Below are positions 44,791 through 53,038 of a stretch of 64,000 nucleotides of DNA, one piece after another; positions within the stretch are counted from its first letter, which is position 1; each line of letters opens with the position of its first letter. Below the pieces are notes generated by a model. It was given only the letters and a program-made list of their open reading frames with translations, made no database searches and was not told where the DNA came from. The stretch is from positions 8,060,001-8,124,000 of the forward strand of contig NZ_JAUSYH010000001.1 in NCBI RefSeq assembly GCF_030816715.1, in the 5' to 3' direction. The translations under genes and the position numbers were made by a program. The stretch is from Streptomyces achromogenes. GTDB lineage: Bacteria > Actinomycetota > Actinomycetes > Streptomycetales > Streptomycetaceae.

Positions 44791-45756
44791 TCAGCGCACC
44801 CTGCCGCGCGGCTTCAGTGGCCCCGGCGGCAGCTCCGGCGCGGGCAGCGGAGCGCCGTCGTAGCCCTTCACCTCGCCGAAACGGGCGCCCGTCATCCAGT
44901 CCGCGCGCGCCTGTTCGATCTCGGCGTGGCTGCGGCCGACGAAGTTCCACCACATGACCAGCTCTTCCTCGAACGGTTCGCCGCCGAGGAGCATCAGACC
45001 GGAGTCGGACTCCGCGCGCAGCGGGAGTTCGGTGCGGCCGCAGCCGAGGTAGAGCAGGGAACCGGGGAGCAGTGGGACGCCGTCCACGTGGGCCTCGCCG
45101 GACATCGAGAGCACGCCGTACTCGAAGTCGGGCCGGAGCGGCAGCCGTACGTCCGCACCGTGGGCGAGCGTGAGGTCGGCGCCCACGATGGGGGTGTACG
45201 CCGTGCCGGGTGAGACGACCCCGTCCAGGCCGCCGAGGAGCACGGTGGCGTGCAGGCCGGGGGCCGTGACGACGGGCAGGTCGGGGTGGTGCTCGAAGTG
45301 CGGGTCGGTGTGCCGGTGCGCGTCGGGCAGCGCCACCCACAGCTGGGCGCCGTGCAGGTACCGGGCGTGTGAGCGCGGGCTCTCCTCGGAGTGGCTGATG
45401 GCGCGCCCCGAGGTCATCAGCCCGAGTTCGCGGGGCCGGACCGTCTGGAGGCTGCCGGTGGAGTCGCGGTGCAGCACCTCGCCCTCGTGCAGCCAGCTGA
45501 CGGTCTGCAGACCCATGTGCGGGTGCGGCGGGACCTGCATGCCGGGTTCGTCGGCGATGTCGTCGGGGCCGTAGTGGTCGACGAAGGCCCAGGCGCCGAT
45601 CATGCGCCGGCCCAGGTTCGGCAGCAGCCGCCGCACCTCCGTCGATCCGCCGAGCTGCACATGGCGGGGGCTCAGCAGCTCGCGGACGGGCTCGGCGACG
45701 ACGAAGCCACGGCCGCCGCACACGCTCGGCACGGGCGAGCGGTCAAGGTTGCTCAT
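44791..45756 (-). CDS. Pirin family protein
   Basis: 321 residues from ATG 45756; the frame continues to 46287 but that part has no pirin homology. Bicupin pirin signature: MIGAWAFVDHYGPDD, then VPPHPHMGLQTVSWLHEGEV with the metal-binding His residues, RAISHSEESP, and a C-terminal pirin domain (EEELVMWWNFVGRSH). Bacterial pirins bind iron and some act as quercetin dioxygenases or metabolic regulators; the role here is not known. Converges with the HAD-like gene. Likely ordinary chromosomal content outside the biosynthetic cluster. Confidence 0.95.
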   Translation of the reverse strand: MSNLDRSPVPSVCGGRGFVVAEPVRELLSPRHVQLGGSTEVRRLLPNLGRRMIGAWAFVDHYGPDDIADEPGMQVPPHPHMGLQTVSWLHEGEVLHRDSTGSLQTVRPRELGLMTSGRAISHSEESPRSHARYLHGAQLWVALPDAHRHTDPHFEHHPDLPVVTAPGLHATVLLGGLDGVVSPGTAYTPIVGADLTLAHGADVRLPLRPDFEYGVLSMSGEAHVDGVPLLPGSLLYLGCGRTELPLRAESDSGLMLLGGEPFEEELVMWWNFVGRSHAEIEQARADWMTGARFGEVKGYDGAPLPAPELPPGPLKPRGRVR

Positions 45757-45842
45757 GCGGGCCAACCTAGCGGTCGGGTGCGCGGGCGCGCAGCGCGGAA
45801 GGCGGGCCGTCCGCTGCGGCGCCCCGGGCGGTCGGGGGCGTC

Positions 45843-46337
45843 TCAGTCGTCGAGGGCGGCGGCGAGTTCGCTGGTGGCCCGCATCATCTCGGCGTCGGGG
45901 GTCGGCTCCCGCAGCAGTTGACGCAGGACGTCGCGTTGGGCGTGGACGGCATGGCGGGCCTCGCGCTCCCACCCCACGTAGTCGTCGGGGTGGTGGTGCA
46001 GCTTGGGGTAGGCGGCGGCGGTGGTCTCCCACTGGCGGGCGTCGGCGATGCTCTTGAGCAGGCGCAGTATCTCCGCGCGGCAGGTGACCTGGGGGAGCCG
46101 GACGAGTTCCCAGAGGAAGGGCACCGTGGCCGCCGTCGCCTGGTCTACGACGAATCCGAACTGGCAGATGCGTCGCCGCAGTTGGCCCAGTGCCGGGCCG
46201 GCGCTGGCGGCGTCGCCCCGGGCCAGTGTGGTGAGCAGGGAGGGGATGGCCGCGGCGGACCCGGTGGAGTCCTTGATGTCGGGCCACGGCACGTGTCCCA
46301 GGCCTGCGAGCGGGGTCGTTCTCTTCGTGGCAGTCAT
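45843..46337 (-). CDS. Hypothetical helical-repeat-like protein
   Basis: 164 residues, ATG 46337. No domain recognised with confidence. The sequence is mostly alpha-helical, rich in Ala and Leu, with the segment GPALGQLRRRICQFGFVVDQ and a WETTAAAYPKLHHHPDDYVG stretch. Proteins of this look, often annotated as HEAT-like, are common in Streptomyces. Separated from the pirin gene by 86 bases and from the next upstream gene by 28 bases, same strand. Function unknown. Confidence 0.7.
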   Translation of the reverse strand: MTATKRTTPLAGLGHVPWPDIKDSTGSAAAIPSLLTTLARGDAASAGPALGQLRRRICQFGFVVDQATAATVPFLWELVRLPQVTCRAEILRLLKSIADARQWETTAAAYPKLHHHPDDYVGWEREARHAVHAQRDVLRQLLREPTPDAEMMRATSELAAALDD

Positions 46338-46365
46338 GTCAGAGGTCAGGGTCGGGCGTCGGGGA

Positions 46366-46827
46366 TCAGATGGAGGGGTGGGTCGGCAGCATGGCCCAGA
46401 CGGTCTTGCCCACGGGGAAGCGGCGGGTCCATCCCCAGTGCTCCGAGAGGGCTTCGATGATGTGCAGTCCGCGGCCGTGCTCGAGGAGGTCGTCCGTGGA
46501 CTGCGGGCAGACGGGCAGGCTGTCGCTCGGATCGGTTACGGCGCACACCAGGTGCGAGCGCCGAAGGGTGAGTCTGAGCCGTACGGGGAACCGGTCCGTC
46601 CCGCTGTGGGGGAGCGCGTGCAGGACCGCGTTGGCGGCCAGTTCGGTGACGACGGTGATCGCGTCGTCGCCGCAGTGGCCGAGGGACCAGCAGTCCAGCG
46701 TGCGATGGGTGAAGTCGCGTGCCTGGGCGAATCCCTCCTCGCTGCCCGCGAGGTGCAGGGCGGCGGTTCTGGGCGAGTCGCGGACGGAGACGGACTCAGG
46801 ACTTCGGAACTGCGCAGGTGATGACAC
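46366..46827 (-). CDS. ATP-binding protein, anti-sigma-factor/RsbW-type histidine-kinase-like ATPase
   Basis: 153 residues, ATG 46827. Single HATPase_c domain: N-box ELAANAVLHA (about residue 63) and a glycine-containing G2 box EHGRGLHIIEALSEHWGW. The first acidic box is the divergent DPSDSLP. Such stand-alone proteins are very numerous in Streptomyces and are thought to sequester sigma factors or work in signalling. Located just upstream of, and divergent from, the DUF397/XRE pair, a combination frequently seen in this genus. Confidence 0.9.
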   Translation of the reverse strand: MSSPAQFRSPESVSVRDSPRTAALHLAGSEEGFAQARDFTHRTLDCWSLGHCGDDAITVVTELAANAVLHALPHSGTDRFPVRLRLTLRRSHLVCAVTDPSDSLPVCPQSTDDLLEHGRGLHIIEALSEHWGWTRRFPVGKTVWAMLPTHPSI

Positions 46828-46957
46828 GGTGCATCTCCCTGAGGTGACGTCAGAACGGGGCGCCGGAAGAGCGGTTGACGACAGGGCTATTATCCACGCT
46901 GACGATGTCCTCGTGCAATTTCACGGGAAATTGCGCGCACAAGTGAGGAGAGTTGCG

Positions 46958-47188
46958 ATGCCGTCAGTGCCGAACGGAGTGCGGGCGAGCTCGCTGGGCG
47001 TGCGCTGGGTCAAGAGCAGCCACAGCAACGCCGAGGGCAACTGTGTCGAGGTCGCGGCCCTCGACGGCGGGGGTGTCGCGCTGCGCAACTCCCGTGATCC
47101 CGACGGGCCCGCGCTGGTGTACACGCCGGCGGAGGTGGCCGCGTTCGTCGCGGGGGCCAAGGGCGGGGAGTTCGACCATCTGGCGTGA
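46958..47188 (+). CDS. DUF397 domain protein
   Basis: 76 residues, ATG 46958 with GAGGAG 7 bases upstream. Typical DUF397: VRWVKSSHSNAEGNCVEVA, then VALRNSRDPDGPALVYTPAE, then a short acidic end. These small proteins are nearly always paired with an XRE/DUF5753 regulator, here at 47405-48319, and may act as its antagonist or partner in a toxin-antitoxin-like or developmental switch (BldB and WhiJ relatives). Confidence 0.92.
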   Translation: MPSVPNGVRASSLGVRWVKSSHSNAEGNCVEVAALDGGGVALRNSRDPDGPALVYTPAEVAAFVAGAKGGEFDHLA

Positions 47189-47404
47189 AGGCCGCGTGAA
47201 GGTCGCGTGGGGGCCGGATGGGAGTCCGAGGCGCGACGGGCCCGGCCGGATCCGGGCGGGACGGAGCGGCCGGAGACGGGTCGTGCGGAGCCGGCCGGGG
47301 GTCCGAGGGACGCAAAAGGGGCTCAATTCCCCTGCGGCGTGCGGCCGGAGGGCTTCGGATGCGATACTTTCGGTCTGTCGTCTGCCGGTCCACGGGGAGT
47401 CAGG

Positions 47405-48319
47405 ATGTCTGTCGAGTCGCCTCGCGTCTCCCGCCTCGAACCGTATCTGAACCGGGCCGAACCCGCCCCGACCTTGCTGAAAATGCTGGTCGGCGTACAG
47501 CTGTCGGGCATCCGGGAGGACGCCGGCTACTCCCAGGAGCAGGCCGCCCGCTCCCTCGGGTTCAGTCCGGCGAAGCTGTCGCGCATCGAGGCCGGAAAGG
47601 GGCGCAGACCGCCCGTCGAGGCGGACGTCCGCGCCCTGCTGTCGTTGTACGAGGCCGACGACCACGAGGCCTCCGTGCTGTTGCGACTGCTGCGGCAGGC
47701 GGGGGAGCCGGGATGGTGGCAGCGCTACGACAAGCGGCTGATGCCCGAGTGGTTCGACCGGCTGGTGGGGCTGCAGGAGGCCGCCACGGCGATCCGCACC
47801 TTCGAGATCCAGTATGTGCCGGGCCTGCTCCAGACGCCCGCCTACGCACGCGCCGTCGTGGAGCGGGGGCTGCCGTCGGCGACGTCACGGGAGGTGGAGC
47901 GCCGGGTCGAGCTGCGGACCCGCCGCACCGAACTGCTGCGCCGGACGGACGCCCCGCAGGTGTGGGCGATCCTCGACGAGTCGGTGCTGCTGCGGGTGCT
48001 GGGCAGCCGCGAGGTGATGCGGGAGCAGCTCGCCCATCTGGTGGAGCTGGCCGCCCTGCCCCATGTCACCGTCCAGGTGGTGCCGCTCGACGTCACCCAT
48101 GCCTCGGCGCCCGCCATACCGGTCACCTATCTGCGCTTCGCCGGCGTCGATCTGCCCGATGTCGTCTATCTGGAGCAGATCAGGAGCGCCACCTTCCTCG
48201 AGGACCGGGACGAGACGGAGGAATACCGGGTCGCCCTGGACCGGCTGGCCGACGAGGCGCTGAACCCGCGTGACTCCGTCGCGCTGCTGGAGTCGACCGC
48301 ACGGCAGCGCTATCCCTGA
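47405..48319 (+). CDS. XRE-family regulator with DUF5753 (WhiJ-like)
   Basis: 304 residues from ATG 47405; the frame is open from 47207 but the upstream part is not conserved. N-terminal helix-turn-helix (about 30-85: AGYSQEQAARSLGFSPAKLS), then the C-terminal DUF5753 region (about 100-290: FEIQYVPGLLQTPAYARAVV, later PHVTVQVVPLDVTHASAPA). Partner of the DUF397 gene 216 bases upstream. Members influence developmental gene expression in Streptomyces. Not related to the polyketide cluster. Confidence 0.93.
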   Translation: MSVESPRVSRLEPYLNRAEPAPTLLKMLVGVQLSGIREDAGYSQEQAARSLGFSPAKLSRIEAGKGRRPPVEADVRALLSLYEADDHEASVLLRLLRQAGEPGWWQRYDKRLMPEWFDRLVGLQEAATAIRTFEIQYVPGLLQTPAYARAVVERGLPSATSREVERRVELRTRRTELLRRTDAPQVWAILDESVLLRVLGSREVMREQLAHLVELAALPHVTVQVVPLDVTHASAPAIPVTYLRFAGVDLPDVVYLEQIRSATFLEDRDETEEYRVALDRLADEALNPRDSVALLESTARQRYP

Positions 48320-48384
48320 CCTGCGGCGGACTGCCCTGCGGCGGACTGCTTGGTGGCGGCCGCCGCCGCGGCGTCCCCGGCGGG

Positions 48385-49203
48385 TCAGCCCAGCCGGCCG
48401 ACTCCGCCGAACTCGATCCACTCCTGAGTGAGCTGGCGGGGCGCCACGTCGGTGTCCGGTCGCCAGGCCGAGACCTCGACCAGCCCGGGGTGCAGGATCT
48501 CCAGGCCGTCGAACAGCGCGGCCACGTCCTTCTCCTGGCGTACCCGGCCCCAGTGGCCCTGGGTGGCCTTGTCCATGAAGTCGGTGACGAACGCCCTGAC
48601 CTCGGCGTCCTCGCTGACCAGCTGGCACATCACCAGACAGCTGCCGGGCGCGAGGCGTTCGGTGACCCGGCGCACCACCGCCTGCGGCCCGTCGCTCTCG
48701 CTGTCGGGTACGCAGTGGAAGACCGAGTTGAACAGCACGGCGACCGGCTCCGAGAAGTCGATCAGCCGCCGGGTGTCCTCGTGGTCGAGGACGGTTTTCG
48801 TGTCGCGCAGGTCGGCGTGGATGACGGTGGTCCGCTCGTCCTGCTCCAGCAGGGCCCGGCCGTGCACGAGGACCATGGGGTCGTTGTCGACGTAGACGAC
48901 GTGTGCGCTCGGGTCGACGCGCTGGGCGACCTGGTGCACGTTGTCCTGCGTGGGCAGGCCGGAGCCGTGGTCGAGGAACTGCCGGATTCCGTGGTCCTGC
49001 GCCAGGGTCCGCACGGCCCGCCGCAGGAAGCGCCGGTTGTTCAGCGCGAGGGCGCGCGTGCTCGGGACGACCTTGTCGAGCTCCTCGCAGGCGGCACGGT
49101 CGGCCGCGTAGTTGTCCCTGCCGCCCAGATAGTGGTCGTACATGCGCGCGGCCGTCGGGATCGTTTCATCGATCTTCGTGGACAGCTGCTTGCCCGGCTG
49201 CAT
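48385..49203 (-). CDS. SAM-dependent methyltransferase (DUF574/Methyltransf_19 type)
   Basis: 272 residues from ATG 49203, preceded by GGGGGAAGAG; the frame is open to 49254. Conserved start IPTAARMYDHYLGGRDNYAA, SAM-binding segment FLDHGSGLPTQDNVHQVA, VVYVDNDPMVLVHGRALL, and FNSVFHCVPD. This family is highly expanded in Streptomyces and its substrates are unknown. Converges with the XRE gene. No sign that it belongs to the polyketide cluster 20 kb away, although the cluster lacks a visible methyltransferase in this window. Confidence 0.9.
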   Translation of the reverse strand: MQPGKQLSTKIDETIPTAARMYDHYLGGRDNYAADRAACEELDKVVPSTRALALNNRRFLRRAVRTLAQDHGIRQFLDHGSGLPTQDNVHQVAQRVDPSAHVVYVDNDPMVLVHGRALLEQDERTTVIHADLRDTKTVLDHEDTRRLIDFSEPVAVLFNSVFHCVPDSESDGPQAVVRRVTERLAPGSCLVMCQLVSEDAEVRAFVTDFMDKATQGHWGRVRQEKDVAALFDGLEILHPGLVEVSAWRPDTDVAPRQLTQEWIEFGGVGRLG

Positions 49204-49349
49204 CTCTTCCCCCAGGATCCCCGCCGTGCCACGGACTGGCGCGGCCGACAACACATCCTAGGGAGAGGTCAGTTGGCACTGCCACCCCTTGGCCGACGGT
49301 TCACCGGGAGGGCTGTCCATTCCCGCCACCCTGCCTGATTGGACAACTG

Positions 49350-49364
49350 GTCCAGTGACTGGAC
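49350..49364. promoter_or_regulatory. Perfect palindrome upstream of YheO-type regulator
   Basis: GTCCAGTGACTGGAC is a perfect 7-1-7 inverted repeat ending 18 bases before the regulator's ATG. It is flanked by further GGAC/GTCC half sites (49341-49352, 49368-49373). Likely an autoregulatory operator overlapping the promoter. Confidence 0.65.
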
Positions 49365-49382
49365 TCATGGTCTAATCACTGC

Positions 49383-50126
49383 ATGGAGTCCCAGGATCCG
49401 CAGACCTTGCGGGAAGAAGAGCCGGTAGAGGAGCGGGAGCGGGAGCGGGACGTGATCCTTCGCGCCCTCGCCCCCCTCGTCGGCGGCATCGCGGCGACCT
49501 TCGGTCCGGTGTGCGAGGTGGTGCTGCACGACTACCGGCGGCCGGAGAGGTCCGTCGTCGCCGTCGCCGGAGCGGTGACCGGACGGACGGTCGGCGGCGC
49601 CATGAGCGAGATCGGCATGCGGGTCCTCGCCCGCGGGGACGCCGCCGTGGACGAGCTGAACTACGTCACCCGCGCCGGCGCCGGAAAGCTGGTGAAGTCG
49701 TCCACGATGGTGCTGCGCGACTCCACGAACGCGGTCTTCGGCGCCCTCTGCGTCAACGTGGACGTCACCGAGGTGGACCGGGCGCGCGCGGTGCTGGCCG
49801 CTCTGGCGGGGACGGCGGCCGGGCCGTCCGACCCGCCGGCGACCACGTTCGGCGACGACATCGACTCCGTCGTGGACGCCCTCCTCGACGCCCATCTGCT
49901 GCGCCAGGACCAGACCTGGGCCGGTCTCGACCGGCCGCGGCGGCTGGCCCTCTTCCGCAGCCTGGACGAACACGGTGTGTTCGCCGTGCGACGCGCGATC
50001 GAACAGACCGCCGCCCGCCTCGGCATCTCGCGCGCCTCCGCCTACACCTATCTCTCGCAGGCCAGAGCCACCCCGACGACCGGGGCGGACGGCGCCGACG
50101 ACACCCCTGAAGGAGCACGTTCGTGA
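49383..50126 (+). CDS. YheO-like PAS/helix-turn-helix transcriptional regulator
   Basis: 247 residues, ATG 49383. No ribosome site precedes it and an AT-rich TCTAAT lies just upstream, so the transcript may be leaderless. N-terminal YheO-type PAS domain (about 25-140: FGPVCEVVLHDYRRPERSVV, VGGAMSEIGMRVL, VKSSTMVLRD) and C-terminal helix-turn-helix (about 195-235: GISRASAYTYLSQAR). Overlaps the dehydratase start by 4 bases, so the regulator and enzyme are co-translated; regulators of this class often control neighbouring amino-acid catabolic enzymes. Confidence 0.88.
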   Translation: MESQDPQTLREEEPVEERERERDVILRALAPLVGGIAATFGPVCEVVLHDYRRPERSVVAVAGAVTGRTVGGAMSEIGMRVLARGDAAVDELNYVTRAGAGKLVKSSTMVLRDSTNAVFGALCVNVDVTEVDRARAVLAALAGTAAGPSDPPATTFGDDIDSVVDALLDAHLLRQDQTWAGLDRPRRLALFRSLDEHGVFAVRRAIEQTAARLGISRASAYTYLSQARATPTTGADGADDTPEGARS

Positions 50127-51100
50127 CGACCACGCCCCTGCCGATCACCCTCGACGACGTCCGCGACGCGGCCGCCCGGCTCAAGGGCGTCGCACACCGC
50201 ACCCCCGTGCTGCGCTCCCGGACCCTCGACCGGATCGTGGGCGCCGAGGTCCTGCTGAAGTGCGAGAACTTCCAGCGCGTCGGCGCCTTCAAGTTCCGCG
50301 GCGCCTACAACGCGGCCTCCCGGCTGGCCCCCGAACAGCTGGCCCGGGGCATCGCCGCGTACTCCTCCGGCAACCACGCCCAGGCCGTCGCCCTGGCCGC
50401 CCGGGAACTCGGCACGACCGCGGTGATCGTCATGCCCGAGGACGCGCCGCGCTCCAAGCGGGCGGCGACGGAAGACTACGGGGCCGAGATCGTCACCTAC
50501 GACCGTTACGCCGGCGACCGCGTCGCCATCGCCGAGGCGCTGGCCGCCGACCGCGGCCTGGCGCTCATCCCGCCCTACGAGCACCCGCACGTCATGGCGG
50601 GCCAGGGCACGGCGGCCCTCGAACTCCTGGAGGAGACAGGCGAGTTGGACGCCCTGCTGGCGCCGGTCGGCGGCGGCGGGCTGATCGCCGGGAGCGCGAC
50701 CGCGGTCAAGGGGCTGCGGCCCGGCATCCGGGTGGTCGGCGTCGAGCCCGAAGCCGGCGACGACACCAAGCGCTCGCTGGAGGCGGGCCGCCGGGTCGAG
50801 ATCCCGGTGCCGCGCACCATCGCCGACGGGCAGGCCCTGCACACGCCGGGGGAGCTGACCTTCTCGGTGAACCGGCGGCTCGTCGACGCGATCGCGCTGG
50901 TCTCGGACGACGAGATCCGCGCCGCCATGCGGTTCGCCTTCGAACGGCTGAAGATCGTCGTGGAGCCCAGCGGCGCCACACCGCTCGCCGCGCTCCTCGC
51001 CGGACGGGTCGACGATCTGCCCCGGCGCGTCGGCGTGATCGTCTCCGGCGGCAACGTCGACGCCGGCCGCTTCGCCGAGCTGTGCGGCGTCGCCGTCTGA
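50123..51100 (+). CDS. Threonine/serine dehydratase-like PLP enzyme (fold type II)
   Basis: 325 residues from GTG 50123, overlapping the upstream stop (GTGA). PLP lysine in FKFRGAYN (Lys57), SSGNHAQAVALAA, the phosphate-binding VGGGGLIAGSATA, and a C-terminal VSGGNVDAGRF. There is no C-terminal ACT domain, so it is of the catabolic threonine ammonia-lyase, serine racemase or hydroxyaspartate ammonia-lyase type, not the isoleucine-regulated biosynthetic enzyme. With the co-translated YheO-type regulator, probably a small amino-acid degradation unit. Confidence 0.9.
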   Translation: MTTTPLPITLDDVRDAAARLKGVAHRTPVLRSRTLDRIVGAEVLLKCENFQRVGAFKFRGAYNAASRLAPEQLARGIAAYSSGNHAQAVALAARELGTTAVIVMPEDAPRSKRAATEDYGAEIVTYDRYAGDRVAIAEALAADRGLALIPPYEHPHVMAGQGTAALELLEETGELDALLAPVGGGGLIAGSATAVKGLRPGIRVVGVEPEAGDDTKRSLEAGRRVEIPVPRTIADGQALHTPGELTFSVNRRLVDAIALVSDDEIRAAMRFAFERLKIVVEPSGATPLAALLAGRVDDLPRRVGVIVSGGNVDAGRFAELCGVAV

Positions 51101-51242
51101 GGCCGCACACCCCCGTATGGCGGCCCCCGGTGGACAGGCGGACGATGGAGGCGTAGGGGCGCGGCTCCCGCCGGTGGCGTCCAGGTCCGCCGGGGAGACC
51201 GCCCCCGGCCGTGGTCGAACGCGGCCGGAAGGGAGGAGCGTC

Positions 51243-51608
51243 ATGCTGGAAGTGAAGACGCTCGACAAGCCGGACGAGCGCCGCGATTTCCCCCGCGGCC
51301 ACATCGAGGCCGTCCACATGACCGGGCTCGACTTCGCCAGGGCGACGTTCGAGCCCGGGTGGCGCTGGACCGAGTCGCTGGCGGGGGTCATGGGCACGGA
51401 CACCTGCATGATCCACCACAACGGTTATGTGGTCTCCGGACGCATGCACATCGCCATGGACGCGGGCGGCGAGAGTGAAGTCGGCCCCGGCGACGTGTTC
51501 GTGGTCCCGCCCGGCCACGACGCGTGGGTCGTGGGCGACGAACAGTGCGTCGTGTACGACTTCGCCGGGGCGATGGCCACGGAGTACGCGAAGGCCAAGG
51601 AGGCCTGA
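51243..51608 (+). CDS. Cupin domain protein
   Basis: 121 residues, ATG 51243 after GGGAGGAG. One cupin domain: CMIHHNGYVVSGRMHIAMD carries the first His motif and VGPGDVFVVPPGHDAWVVGD the second. C-terminal FAGAMATEYAKAKEA. Small stand-alone cupins of this form are common in actinomycetes and have no assigned role. Separated from the dehydratase by 142 bases. Confidence 0.88.
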   Translation: MLEVKTLDKPDERRDFPRGHIEAVHMTGLDFARATFEPGWRWTESLAGVMGTDTCMIHHNGYVVSGRMHIAMDAGGESEVGPGDVFVVPPGHDAWVVGDEQCVVYDFAGAMATEYAKAKEA

Positions 51609-51688
51609 GGGCCGCCCGGCACGGCCCGGACGGGAAACAGTCGGGCCGGCACGGTCCGCACGGAAACCAGCCGGTCCGACGACATGGT

Positions 51689-52957
51689 CTAGACGGGAAG
51701 CAGCCGGCCGATGAGCGCGCCGAGCTGGAGGGCGTTGCGGCACTCGTGCATCGCGACCAGCTCGGCGAACTCCGGTGCGGCCGAGTCGCCCGTGCCCCAC
51801 AGGGACCGGGGCTCCGGGTTCAGCCAGTGCAGACGGCGGGCCTGTCCGGCGATCCGGCGCAGCGCGGCCAGGTTCGGGTCGGCCATGTTCGTCCGGGCGT
51901 CGCCGAGCACGAAGACCGTGGTGCGGGGCCCGACGGCGGCGTCGTAGCGCTCGGCGAACTCCCCCAGCGCCACGCCGTAGTCGCTGCTGCCGTGGTAGCC
52001 CGTCAGCCGTGCCTCGGCCCGGATGCGGGCGCCGAGGCCCACGGGATCGGCCGCGCCGTGTTCGAGCAGACCGGTCACCTCGTCGATCCGGTTGACGAAG
52101 GCGAACACCCGCACCTTGGAGAACTGGTCGTGCAGGGCCTGCACCAGCAGCATCGTGAAGTCGGAGAACCCGGTCACCGAGCCCGACACGTCGCACAGCA
52201 GCACCAGTTCGGGGCGGACCGGACGCCGGCGGCGCAGCACCGGCCGCATCGGCACACCGCCCGTCGAGAGCGACGCGCGCAGCGTGCGCCGCAGATCGAT
52301 GGACCCCCGGGCGGACCGGCGGCGGCGCGCCGCCATCCGGGTGGCCAGCTTGCGCGCCAACGGCTGCACCGTCCGCCGCAGTTCGGCCAGCCGGTCCTGG
52401 CCCGCGTACAGGAAGTCGACCCGGTCCGCGGTCGGGGCCACTGCCCGGCGGGCGATCTCGTCCCGCCCGCGCCGCTCCGCCACCCGGCGGCGCGCCTCCC
52501 CGGCCACCAGGCCGCGGAACGCCTCGATGCGCCGCCGGATCTCGTCCTCCAGCAGCCGGTCGGCGAAGCCCGAACCGCCGTCCCGCGCACGCATGTCGTC
52601 CCGCACGCGCGCCAGCAGCGTCTGCGGGCGCAGCCGTTCGAGCGTCTGGTACGACGACCAGCCGTCCGCACCCGGTGAACTCCCGTACCCGCCCAGCCCG
52701 TCGACGGCCTCGATCGCCAGCCGGCCCAGCATCGCGTCGTCGCCCTCGGCGAGTGCGGCGGCCAGCCGCTCGCGCAGGTCGTCCCGATCGCCCGGCTCGC
52801 CCCCGGGCGCGCCCACACCGCGCGGGAAGTACAGATCGAAGACGGTGTCGAAGACCCGCCGCTGGTCCGCCGAGTGCAGCAGCGTCGCGGCCAGTCCCTC
52901 GCGCAGCAGCGCCCGGTCGGCGAATCCCAGGGCCGCGGCGGCCTCGGCGGCGTCCAC
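51689..52957 (-). CDS. VWA-domain (CoxE-like) protein, 5' end disturbed by an apparent frameshift
   Basis: 422 residues from GTG 52957, but the family N-terminus lies upstream: GTG 53042, overlapping the MoxR stop as GTGA, would begin VSAGVADRLA, and after one surplus base at 53012-53014 the frame continues GFAAALRAHGVRVGTGETVD into this CDS. The real gene is therefore probably 51689-53042 with a 1-base insertion (error or mutation). The VWA domain has the MIDAS site DVSGSV (about residue 265), with later TGYHGSSDYG and FVLGDARTN. Works with the MoxR ATPase as a chaperone-like pair in metal-cofactor insertion or similar; the target is not known here. Confidence 0.88.
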   Translation of the reverse strand: MDAAEAAAALGFADRALLREGLAATLLHSADQRRVFDTVFDLYFPRGVGAPGGEPGDRDDLRERLAAALAEGDDAMLGRLAIEAVDGLGGYGSSPGADGWSSYQTLERLRPQTLLARVRDDMRARDGGSGFADRLLEDEIRRRIEAFRGLVAGEARRRVAERRGRDEIARRAVAPTADRVDFLYAGQDRLAELRRTVQPLARKLATRMAARRRRSARGSIDLRRTLRASLSTGGVPMRPVLRRRRPVRPELVLLCDVSGSVTGFSDFTMLLVQALHDQFSKVRVFAFVNRIDEVTGLLEHGAADPVGLGARIRAEARLTGYHGSSDYGVALGEFAERYDAAVGPRTTVFVLGDARTNMADPNLAALRRIAGQARRLHWLNPEPRSLWGTGDSAAPEFAELVAMHECRNALQLGALIGRLLPV

Positions 52958-53011
52958 GGTCTCGCCCGTGCCGACGCGGACGCCGTGGGCGCGCAGGGCG
53001 GCGGCGAAGCC

Positions 53012-53014
53012 GGG
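53012..53014 (-). other. Apparent 1-base insertion at the start of the VWA gene
   Basis: On the - strand the run CCC in ctggcccggcttcgcc has one C too many: removing it joins the start GTG at 53042 to the conserved reading frame and restores a 4-base overlap with the MoxR stop. Without it, the conserved first 28 or so residues have no usable start codon. Confidence 0.75.
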
Positions 53015-53038
53015 CCAGCCGGTCGGCGACCCCGGCGC

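Noticed and set aside
48385..49203. DUF574-type methyltransferase as a tailoring enzyme of the polyketide
   Set aside because: It belongs to a family scattered in dozens of copies in Streptomyces and sits among unrelated genes far from the cluster.
49257..49272. CTAGGGA sequence upstream of the DUF574-type methyltransferase as a PimM-like site
   Set aside because: Only the first seven bases match, the right half fails, and the gene is outside the cluster.
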